Shown here in pieces: positions 39,639-47,550 of a stretch of 64,000 bases of DNA. Source of the stretch: Salinibacter ruber DSM 13855 (GTDB lineage: Bacteria > Bacteroidota > Rhodothermia > Rhodothermales > Salinibacteraceae); contig NC_007677.1 in NCBI RefSeq assembly GCF_000013045.1, positions 62,001 to 126,000 on the forward strand, read 5' to 3'. The first letter of the stretch is position 1. Every line of letters begins with the position of its first letter. Made by a program: the position numbers and the translations under genes. Below the pieces are notes generated by a model that ran no database searches, had not been told where the DNA came from, and worked only from the letters and a program-made list of their open reading frames with translations.

Positions 39639-42600
39639 ATGGACATCGCCAAGGCCGCCATTGAGAACCGAACGCTGACGTACGTCACCACGTTGCTCGT
39701 GGTGGTGGGGGGCGTCATTGCGTTCCTGAACCTGGGGCGCCTGGAGGATCCGGAGTTTACCATCAAGCGCGCCCTGGTGGTGACCCAGTACCCCGGGGCG
39801 ACCGCCCACGAGGTGGAGGCGGAGGTGTCCGACCCCATCGAGGAGGCCGTTCAGGCAATGGGAAAGGTGAAGGAGATCAAGTCCCGCTCCAGCCGGGGGC
39901 GCTCGACCCTGGAGGTCGAGATGAAGAGTGACGTCATCGGGGATGCGGTGACGCAGGCCTTCGACGACCTGCGCGACAAGGTCAACGACGCTCAGGGACG
40001 CCTGCCGCCCGGGGCGGGCCCGTCCGTCGTGGAGGACGACTTTGGGGACGTGTACGGCATCTTTATGGCCATTACCGGGGAGGGCTACAGCAAGCAGGAG
40101 CTGAAGGACCACGCGGAGGCCTTGAAGCGGGAGCTGGTGCAGGTGCAGGGCGTCGCGAAAGTTCGCCTTTTTGCGGACCGACAGGAGACCATCTACGTCG
40201 AGCCGAACCGCGACCGGTTGTCGAACCTGGGGATCAGTGTCGACCGGATCGCGGGAAGGCTGCGCACACAGAACATTGTCGTTGATGCCGGGCGCGTGCG
40301 GGTAGGAGACAGCCACATTTCGGTCCGGCCGTCGGGGGCAACGGCGTCGCTGGACGACCTGCGGTCGATTCTGATCGCGAGTCAGGGGGGACGCCAAATC
40401 TTCCTGGAGGACATCGCCACGGTGCGGCGCGGCTACGCCGCCCCGCCCCGGGCCCTCATGCGGTACGACGGCGAGCCGGCAATCGGCCTCGGCGTATCGA
40501 CCGTCGACGGGGGCAACGTCGTTACGATGGGACGGGCCGTGAAGGCCCGCCTCGATGAATTGAAGGCCGATCGCCCCGTGGGCATCGAGTACAACTACAT
40601 CAACTTCCAGGCCGAGGACGTGAGCGAGGCGGTGAGTGGCTTTGTCTGGAACCTGGTCACCGCCATCGCGATCGTGATCGTCGTGCTGCTGCTGGCGATG
40701 GGGTGGCGCAGCGGGCTCCTCATGGGGTTTGTGCTGGCGGTGACCGTGCTCGGCACGTTTATCCTGATGTACGCGACGGACGTGGTGCTGCAGCGGATCT
40801 CGCTGGGCGCGCTCATCATCGCGCTCGGGATGCTCGTCGACAACGCCGTGGTGATCGTGGACGGCATCCTGACGCGCCTCAAGGAGGGGCGGGAGCGGGT
40901 GGAGGCCGCGTCGGAGATTGTGGAGCAGACGAAGTGGCCGCTCTTCGGGGCCACGGCCGTGGCCATCCTGGGCTTCGCCGCCATCGGGACCTCCTCCGAC
41001 AGCAGCGGGGAGTTTTTGGGGTCGTTGTTCCTCGTGATCCTCTACTCGCTGTCTCTGAGCTGGGTGCTCTCCGTTACGCTCGCGCCGCTCCTGGGGGTTG
41101 ACTTTCTGAAGAAGCCCGACCCGGACGAGGCGGTGGAGAGCGCCCACGACGGGCCGGTCTACACTGTGTACCGGCGCCTGCTTCAGGGCGCGATCAACTA
41201 CCGGTGGGTGACGGTGGCGGTCATCACGGTGCTCATGGGGCTGTCGATCTGGGGGAGCGGGTTCGTCAAGCAAAGCTTCTTTCCCGACTCCACGCGGCCG
41301 CAGTTTCTCGTGGACGTGTGGATGCCCCAGGGCACGCACATTCGGGACACTGAGGATGCCGTCAAGGAGGCGGAGCAGTACGTGCAGGGCCTCGACGCCG
41401 TCACCCACGTCAGTTCGGTGGTGGGGCAGGGGGCGCTCCGGTTCGTGCTGCCGTACAGCCCGGAGCGGCCCAACTCGTCCTACGCCCAGCTGATCGTGGA
41501 CGTCGACGACTGGCGGACGATTTCCAGTCTCAAAGACTCGGTGGACGCCCGCCTCTCCGCGATGCTGCCGCGGGCCAACGTGTACGCGTTTCCGTTTGTC
41601 TTCGGGCCCGGGGGCGGCACCGGGCGCATTCAGGCGCGCATCAGCGGCCCCAACCCCGACTCGCTGCGGGCCATCGCCCAGCGCGTGGAGGGCATCTTTC
41701 GGGCGCACGACAACACCAAGGCCGTCCGCAACGACTGGCGCAACCGGGTGGAGGTCACCCGCCCCCAGGTCGCCGAGGACGCGGCGAGTGCCCTTGGGGT
41801 GACGCGCCCCGACGTGGCCCGCGCCGTTCAGCGGACCTTTGAGGGCACCCGCATGGGGGTGTACCGAAGAGGGGAGGACCTGCTGCCCATCATGATGCGG
41901 GCCCCGTCCGAGGAGCGGGCCCGCGCCAGCAACATGAAAAACGCGCAGGTGTGGAGTCCCGTGGCGGGCGCGTACGTCCCGATCCGGCAGGTCGTCTCCG
42001 GGTTCGAGACCGGCTTCGAGGACGGCATTGTGTGGCGGTACAAGCGCGCCCCGACGGTGAGCGTGTACGCCGACCCCATCTCGGGGACGGCGACCTCGGT
42101 CTTCCAGCAGGTGCGCCCGACGGTGGAGAAGCTCTCGCTTCCGCGAGGGTACGACATCGAATGGGGCGGCCAGTACGAGAACTCGAACGAGGCCAATGCC
42201 TCGCTCTTCTCGGCGGTCCCGATTTTCTTCGTGCTGATGGTGCTGATCACGGTGGCACTCTTCAACGCGCTCCGCCAGCCGCTCATCATCTGGCTGACCG
42301 TGCCCCTGGCCCTGATCGGCGTGGTGGCGGGCCTGCTCGCCACGGGGGCGGCCTTCGGGTTTACGGCCCTGCTGGGCTTCCTGAGCCTGTCGGGCCTGCT
42401 CATCAAGAATGCCGTCGTCGTGATCGACGAGATCGAGATCTGGAAGCAGGACGAATCGCTCTACCAGGCCATCGTGGGCGCGAGCGTCGTCCGGCTGCGC
42501 CCGGTCATGATGGCGTCGATTACGACGGCCCTGGGCATGATTCCGCTCTTTACCGACGCGTTCTTCGTGGCCATGGCGGTGACCATCACGTCCGGGCTGC

Positions 42601-42689
42601 TCTTCGCCACGGTGCTCACAATGATCGTGGTACCGGTCCTCTACGCCATCCTCTTTGGCGTCGAGCGCCTCCCGTATTCGGAACGCTAG
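39639..42689 (+). CDS. RND (HAE1/AcrB-type) efflux pump
   Basis: A 1016-residue inner-membrane proton antiporter. The N-terminus is typical (AAIENRTLTYVTTLLVVVGGVIAFLNLGRLEDPEF), with the porter-domain motif YPGATAHEVEAEVSDPIEEA. Transmembrane helix 4 has LIIALGMLVDNAVVIVDGIL, carrying the proton-relay Asp pair region, and the second half repeats the pattern with GLLIKNAVVVIDEIEIWKQ and MASITTALGMIPLF. It completes a tripartite system with the adaptor 59 bases upstream and the TolC-like protein. The substrate is unknown; TetR control suggests induction by a toxic compound. Confidence 0.94.
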   Translation: MDIAKAAIENRTLTYVTTLLVVVGGVIAFLNLGRLEDPEFTIKRALVVTQYPGATAHEVEAEVSDPIEEAVQAMGKVKEIKSRSSRGRSTLEVEMKSDVIGDAVTQAFDDLRDKVNDAQGRLPPGAGPSVVEDDFGDVYGIFMAITGEGYSKQELKDHAEALKRELVQVQGVAKVRLFADRQETIYVEPNRDRLSNLGISVDRIAGRLRTQNIVVDAGRVRVGDSHISVRPSGATASLDDLRSILIASQGGRQIFLEDIATVRRGYAAPPRALMRYDGEPAIGLGVSTVDGGNVVTMGRAVKARLDELKADRPVGIEYNYINFQAEDVSEAVSGFVWNLVTAIAIVIVVLLLAMGWRSGLLMGFVLAVTVLGTFILMYATDVVLQRISLGALIIALGMLVDNAVVIVDGILTRLKEGRERVEAASEIVEQTKWPLFGATAVAILGFAAIGTSSDSSGEFLGSLFLVILYSLSLSWVLSVTLAPLLGVDFLKKPDPDEAVESAHDGPVYTVYRRLLQGAINYRWVTVAVITVLMGLSIWGSGFVKQSFFPDSTRPQFLVDVWMPQGTHIRDTEDAVKEAEQYVQGLDAVTHVSSVVGQGALRFVLPYSPERPNSSYAQLIVDVDDWRTISSLKDSVDARLSAMLPRANVYAFPFVFGPGGGTGRIQARISGPNPDSLRAIAQRVEGIFRAHDNTKAVRNDWRNRVEVTRPQVAEDAASALGVTRPDVARAVQRTFEGTRMGVYRRGEDLLPIMMRAPSEERARASNMKNAQVWSPVAGAYVPIRQVVSGFETGFEDGIVWRYKRAPTVSVYADPISGTATSVFQQVRPTVEKLSLPRGYDIEWGGQYENSNEANASLFSAVPIFFVLMVLITVALFNALRQPLIIWLTVPLALIGVVAGLLATGAAFGFTALLGFLSLSGLLIKNAVVVIDEIEIWKQDESLYQAIVGASVVRLRPVMMASITTALGMIPLFTDAFFVAMAVTITSGLLFATVLTMIVVPVLYAILFGVERLPYSER

Positions 42690-43155
42690 CCGGTCGTCCG
42701 CGGGGCGCCCGTCCGCGATCGCTCGGAAACCGGGCGTGCGGCGCCGAGGGGCGCCCGCCTGCCGGTCCCGATGCCGACGGACGGCGAGGTCTCGGCCTCG
42801 TTCGGAGGCCCTGAGTCCGAACGGGGGCGACCCGCCCCGCCCGACGCGAGTCCCTGGGCCGTTTGGGGTGTTCTCGGGCCGTGAGAATTGCACGGCGCCC
42901 CAGCCTGCATCGGTTCTTTTGACGGCCCGCACTGCCGAGCCGAGGGCGGCATGGGGATGGCACCCCCGGCAGCGAACTGTGGTGTGTGGAGTCGAGGCCA
43001 CGTCGCAACCCGAAAGGAGGGGGACGTACGTGTTTCCTTCGTGAAATTTCACGGACTGTCGAGTCCTCCTGGACCTGCCCCGGGAATGGAGTGTTTTTTG
43101 CTCGATCTGTGTGCAGTAGGCGTCCACCTCCATCTCCGTCCGTCGCGTCGATCCC
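42690..43155. other. Intergenic region with a 14-bp palindrome
   Basis: 466 bases between the RND pump and the OB-fold kinase gene. No gene is supported. CGTGAAATTTCACG (43040-43053) is a perfect palindrome 103 bases before the kinase ATG and is an operator candidate. GGGGCGCCCG occurs twice just after the pump stop, but without a T-tract. Confidence 0.5.
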
Positions 43156-45294
43156 ATGATACCCCGCCCGGTCCTCTGGGGACTGCTCGCCGTCGGCCTG
43201 CTGCCGCACTGGAGCGGTGTTTGTTCCGCGGACGCCGCCCCGACGGACAGCCTTCAATACGGGGCGCCCGCCCCCATCGCGCAGGTCCGGCGGGACGTCG
43301 ATGGGGACAGCATCCCGGACCGCGTGGGCGATACGGTGGTGGTGGCGGGGCGCGTGGCCGCCGCGCCCGGCGCCCTGCCGCTCCCAGAGGAGGGGGTTGG
43401 CAGTCTGCAGGACGGGACAGGAGGGATTCACGTGCGCCTCCCGGAGGCCCGCGCCCTCAGCCGTGGCGACAGTGCTCGGGTGTGGGGCGTGCTGAGACAC
43501 GAGGCGGGACTGGCCCAGATTGCGGGAATCGGCTACGAGCGCGTGGAGGCCGCCCGGCGGACGCCCGATCCGGTGCCGCTCTCGGTGCCGTCGGCCGCGT
43601 CGGACCGCCACGAGGGACAACTCGCACGCGTAGACGGCACGATTACGGCACGCAGCGCGAACCGGGGGGGCGAATACTTCGTCCTCCGCGAGGACGAGTC
43701 GTCCGACGCTCAGCTCACCGTGTTCGTGTCGAACCAGCACACGGAGCGCATCCGTCTGGGGCGGTTCGACGAGGGCGACCGGGTGGAGGTGACGGGCATC
43801 ATCAGCCAGTACGACCTCTCCTACCAGGTTCTTCCCCGCGGCGAAGACGATCTGGTCCACATCGGGCAGGCGTGGACCTACCTGCGATGGGCCCTGCTGG
43901 GCGTCGGGGGGCTCGGGCTGGTCTCCATTGCGGTGATCCTGTTCCTGCGGTCCGCCGTGCGGCGCCGAACCCAAGAGTTGACCCGGCGGGAGGCGGAGCT
44001 GAAGGACCGGCAGATGAAAGTCGAGGCCCTTTACTCGGCGACCGATCACCTGCTCCGGGCCGCCAGTCGCACGGAGGTCGCGGGGGCCCTCATTGACCTC
44101 GTCCGTGAGGTGCTGGGCTATCGGGGCGTGTCGGTGCGCTTCGCCGAGGACGGGGCCCTGAAGGCCTTCGACGTGGCGGAGACGACCTTTACGTTCATGC
44201 CCGAGCGGCCGGATTTTAACATTGAGGGGGACAGTGCCGTCGCGGAGGTATACCGGAGCGGCACTACGCTCGCGGTTGAGGACGTGGAGGAGATGGAGAT
44301 GGACGACCCGGCTGCGCACGGCGACCTGCGATCGGTCGTGGTGGTCCCGATCGGCGAGCACGGCACCTTCGCGGTGGCGTCGCCGGAGCCCGGCGCGATC
44401 AGTGGGTTCGACACGCACCTGATTGAGGTGCTCGGAAGCTACGCCACGACGACGCTCGACCGACTCGACCGGGAGAAGGCCCTGCGTGCGGCAAAGGAAG
44501 AGGCGGAGCGGGCCCGAACGGAGGCGGAGGTGGCGCGGGATCAGGCCGAGGAGGCCGCCCGGCTGAAGTCGGCCTTCCTGGCGAACATGAGCCACGAAAT
44601 CCGCACGCCCCTCACCTCGATCATCGGGTTTGCCGAGGCCCTCGGCGACGAGGTCGGCGACGGGAACGGCAATACCGGTCGGTTTGCCGGGCTCATCGAG
44701 CGGAGCGGGCGCCGCCTGCTCGACACGCTCGACGGGGTGTTGAACCTCTCGAAGCTGGAGGCGGGGCAGATGGGGCTCGAAACGGAGCCGGTCGACCTGG
44801 TCACGAAGGCGCGCCGGGCCGCCGAGGAGCTGCGGCCGCAGGCGACAGAGAAGGGGCTGGGGCTGACGGTCGAGACAGGCCGCCCGGAGGTCTGGGCGCG
44901 GGCCGACGCGGGCAGCGTGCAAATTGTGCTGCAGAACCTGGTCTCCAACGCCATCAAGTACACCGAGGAGGGGGGCGTCCACGTCCGAGTGTTTCGGGAG
45001 AACGGCTGGGCGGTCTTGGAGGTTGAGGACACCGGGATTGGGATGGATCCGGCGCTGGCCGACGATCTGTTCAAGCCGTTCCGGCAGGCGTCGGAGGGCC
45101 TCGGTCGGGCCTACGAGGGCAGCGGCGTGGGGCTGGCGGTAACCCAGAAGGCGACGGAGGAGATGGGGGGGCAGGTCGACGTCGAGACGGAGGCAGGGGC
45201 CGGCAGCTGCTTCACTGTGCGGCTTCCCGAGGCCACGTCGCCGGAGGCCGAGGTGGCCGAGGGCGGGAAGACCGAACCGATCGGGGAGGCGTAG
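43156..45294 (+). CDS. Sensor histidine kinase with periplasmic OB-fold sensor and GAF domain
   Basis: A 712-residue kinase. A signal/anchor helix (residues 1-28) is followed by a periplasmic region with two OB-fold-like beta domains (DTVVVAGRVAAAPGALPLPE then VGSLQDGTGGIHVRL; and GQLARVDGTITARSANRGGEYFVLR then VEVTGIISQY). One transmembrane helix lies at about 237-262. A coiled coil and a GAF-like domain (about 290-440) precede HisKA with His480 in LANMSHEIRTPLTSIIGFAE. HATPase has NLVSNAIKYTEEGG and DTGIGMDP, GSGVGLAVTQK. Kinases sensing through OB-fold modules are uncommon. There is no response regulator in the neighbourhood. Confidence 0.9.
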   Translation: MIPRPVLWGLLAVGLLPHWSGVCSADAAPTDSLQYGAPAPIAQVRRDVDGDSIPDRVGDTVVVAGRVAAAPGALPLPEEGVGSLQDGTGGIHVRLPEARALSRGDSARVWGVLRHEAGLAQIAGIGYERVEAARRTPDPVPLSVPSAASDRHEGQLARVDGTITARSANRGGEYFVLREDESSDAQLTVFVSNQHTERIRLGRFDEGDRVEVTGIISQYDLSYQVLPRGEDDLVHIGQAWTYLRWALLGVGGLGLVSIAVILFLRSAVRRRTQELTRREAELKDRQMKVEALYSATDHLLRAASRTEVAGALIDLVREVLGYRGVSVRFAEDGALKAFDVAETTFTFMPERPDFNIEGDSAVAEVYRSGTTLAVEDVEEMEMDDPAAHGDLRSVVVVPIGEHGTFAVASPEPGAISGFDTHLIEVLGSYATTTLDRLDREKALRAAKEEAERARTEAEVARDQAEEAARLKSAFLANMSHEIRTPLTSIIGFAEALGDEVGDGNGNTGRFAGLIERSGRRLLDTLDGVLNLSKLEAGQMGLETEPVDLVTKARRAAEELRPQATEKGLGLTVETGRPEVWARADAGSVQIVLQNLVSNAIKYTEEGGVHVRVFRENGWAVLEVEDTGIGMDPALADDLFKPFRQASEGLGRAYEGSGVGLAVTQKATEEMGGQVDVETEAGAGSCFTVRLPEATSPEAEVAEGGKTEPIGEA

Positions 45295-45352
45295 AGACCC
45301 TCACGTTGAGCAAGATCCCGCCCATCGGTTCTGCGCCGTGCGCAGCCCATGC

Positions 45353-47308
45353 CTACTCGCGGTCCACCTCGGCGCCGGTAACCTCGAAGCGCGCCCCGCC
45401 GTCGCGCCCCTCCGTCAGAGCGAGGGACCATCCGTGGGCGTCCACGATGGTCTTCACGATGCTCAGGCCGAGCCCCGTGCCTTCCTCGTCCGACGAGTAC
45501 CCGGCCTTGAGCACCTCCTCCTGCTGATCGGACGGGATGCCCGGGCCGTCGTCTTCTACGAAGAACCCGTCGTCGAGTGCGCCGATCCGGAGGGTTACGT
45601 CCTCGCCTCCGTGCTCGATGGCGTTGCGGAACAGGTTTTCCAGAAGTCGCTGGAGGCGGTTTGCGTCGGCGCGCACACGGGGGGGGGCGTCGGCCACGAG
45701 GCCGGCCTCCGGCACGTCGACGCGCTCCCAGCACGACGCAATTAGGGAGGCAAGGTCACAGTATTCCAGGTCCTCGTTGCTGAGTTTTTGCCCGCCCCAG
45801 GTAATTGCCAGCAGGTCCTCGATGATCTCGTCCATCCGCGCTAGGGCCCGGTCGATGGCCGAAAGGTGGCTCAGGTCCTCCGTGTCCTCGACGAGTTCAA
45901 GGCGGCCCTTCGCCACGTTGAGCGGGTTTCGGAGGTCGTGGGCCACGAGGCCGGCGAAGTTGTCGAGTCGTTCGTTCTGGCGCTCGAGCTGCTCCGTGGC
46001 GCGGCGGTGCTCGAGCTCGTAGCTCGCCCACCGGGACATCAGTTCCACGAAGGTGCGCTCCCGCTCCGTGAACGCGGTGGGGCGGGCGTCGGAGGCCGCG
46101 AAGCACAGCGTGCCGTAAAGCGTCCCGTCGACCAGGATTTGCGAGCCGATGTAGGTTCTCAACCCGAATTTCTCGTGGGCCGGGTCGCCCGTCCAGCCCG
46201 CAGCCGCGGCGTCCTGGACGGCCAGCAGGGTCTCCTGCTCCACCGTCGTTCGGCAGTACGATTCGGAGAGGGGGCACGACTTGCCGGGTTGGAGCAACGG
46301 GTGGTCCCCCGTCGCCTGGAGGATGTGCTGCGTGCCGTCCGAGATGCGGGTCAAAAACCCGTACGGGAGGTCCAGGTACGTGCACCCGAGCTCGATGAGG
46401 CGGCGCACCTTGTCGTCGAAGGGGGCGTTTTGGTCGGCGGTGATGCGGTACATCGACCGCAGGGCGGCCTGCTCGTCGCGCAGCGTCTGCTCCCGTTCCT
46501 TCTGCTCGGTGATGTCGGTGTAGATTGCGTACCCTTCCGGCGTCTCGCTATCGGAAAACAGCACCGAGTTGAGCCGGAAGTGCCGGCGCCCTTCGTTCGT
46601 TTCGCGGATCACTTCGGCCTGCACACTGCCCTCCTCCACGGCCCGTCGGGTGAGCGTCTCGGCCTGGGAGAGCCGTTCGTCGGGGGCGAGAAGCGCATCG
46701 AGGTCGTGGCCGACCACCTCGCTCCGGGATACGCCGAAGGCCTCCTCAAACGCCACGTTGGCGCCGCGGGCGATGGCGACCCCGCCCTGTACCTCGTAGT
46801 GTACCACCGGGCTCGGCAGGCCCGTGTAGAGCGCCGCCAGCCGGTCGCGTTCGAGCCGAAGCGTTTCGTCCTGGGCCGTAGACAGAGGCGCCATCCGCGC
46901 AATGCCCACGACGCAGTTTGGCGGCCCCACGTCGCCGGACAGCGGCCGCGCGGTGAACGTGCACGGGCGGGGCGGGCCTTCGCGAGGAAGAAGCGCAACC
47001 TCCGCCGTTGCGGTGTCGCGCCCCGCCCGCACGGCATCGAGGGCCTGTTCGACGGCCGCGGCGTCGCCCTTCCCGAACAGTTCCGGCAGGCTTTTTCCAC
47101 GGAGGGCAGCGGCCGAGTGCCCGACGGCCTGCCGAAGAGGAGGGTTGCCCCACGCGAGTGTGTTCTGCGGGCCGAACACGAACACCGGGTCGGGCATGGC
47201 CGCCAGCACGGCGTCCGCGAAGTCGGACTGTTCGGGCAGCGGCGGGGGGGGCTCCGCGTCTGTATGGTCGTCGGGCGGGGGGCCGCCCTGCGTCTCGCTT
47301 GCGGGCAT
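45353..47308 (-). CDS. PAS-PAS-GAF histidine kinase of haloarchaeal type
   Basis: A 651-residue cytoplasmic kinase without transmembrane helices. Two PAS domains (about 28-140 and 155-270, the second ending IYTDITEQKEREQTLR), then a GAF domain (about 285-445) with SYCRTTVEQETLLAVQDA and YIGSQILVDGTLYGTLCF. HisKA has His457 in LVAHDLRNPLNVAKGRLEL followed by LSAIDRALARMDEIIEDLLA. HATPase has LFRNAIEHGGEDV and DDGPGIP, TGLGLSIVKTIVDAHGW. The HDLRNPLNVA...ALARMDEIIEDLL pattern is that of haloarchaeal sensor kinases, so the gene may have come from haloarchaea. It is convergent with the previous kinase, 58 bases away. Confidence 0.9.
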   Translation of the reverse strand: MPASETQGGPPPDDHTDAEPPPPLPEQSDFADAVLAAMPDPVFVFGPQNTLAWGNPPLRQAVGHSAAALRGKSLPELFGKGDAAAVEQALDAVRAGRDTATAEVALLPREGPPRPCTFTARPLSGDVGPPNCVVGIARMAPLSTAQDETLRLERDRLAALYTGLPSPVVHYEVQGGVAIARGANVAFEEAFGVSRSEVVGHDLDALLAPDERLSQAETLTRRAVEEGSVQAEVIRETNEGRRHFRLNSVLFSDSETPEGYAIYTDITEQKEREQTLRDEQAALRSMYRITADQNAPFDDKVRRLIELGCTYLDLPYGFLTRISDGTQHILQATGDHPLLQPGKSCPLSESYCRTTVEQETLLAVQDAAAAGWTGDPAHEKFGLRTYIGSQILVDGTLYGTLCFAASDARPTAFTERERTFVELMSRWASYELEHRRATEQLERQNERLDNFAGLVAHDLRNPLNVAKGRLELVEDTEDLSHLSAIDRALARMDEIIEDLLAITWGGQKLSNEDLEYCDLASLIASCWERVDVPEAGLVADAPPRVRADANRLQRLLENLFRNAIEHGGEDVTLRIGALDDGFFVEDDGPGIPSDQQEEVLKAGYSSDEEGTGLGLSIVKTIVDAHGWSLALTEGRDGGARFEVTGAEVDRE

Positions 47309-47550
47309 TGCGGTGCGGGCTGGAGCAAAAGGGGGACGTGAAGCACGCCTCCCGGCAGGCGGTCGGCGAGCGCTTCACTTTCGGGCTTCACGTTCGTTTT
47401 GTATCGGTGTCCTACTACGACTCTCCCAGGCCAACGATTCGGCCAGCGCGAAGGCCCTGGGGGAAGTATAGAGATCAGCAAGATTGGTGCCAAGTTTGGA
47501 GCGCAACGGGGGCGTGGCGGACGGGCGGCCCACAACAGGCCGGGGCGACA
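47309..47550. promoter_or_regulatory. Leader of the haloarchaeal-type kinase with inverted repeats
   Basis: The minus-strand kinase is preceded by ACGTGAAGC (47336-47344) and its exact complement GCTTCACGT (47385-47393), with another GCTTCACtT copy at 47372. Three half-sites in 60 bases suggest a regulator-binding region. The rest of the gap has no gene. Confidence 0.4.

Noticed and set aside
39615-43157. 1180-codon open frame on the minus strand
   Set aside because: It lies opposite the RND pump and reads as low-complexity Arg/His/Gly/Pro sequence without domains.
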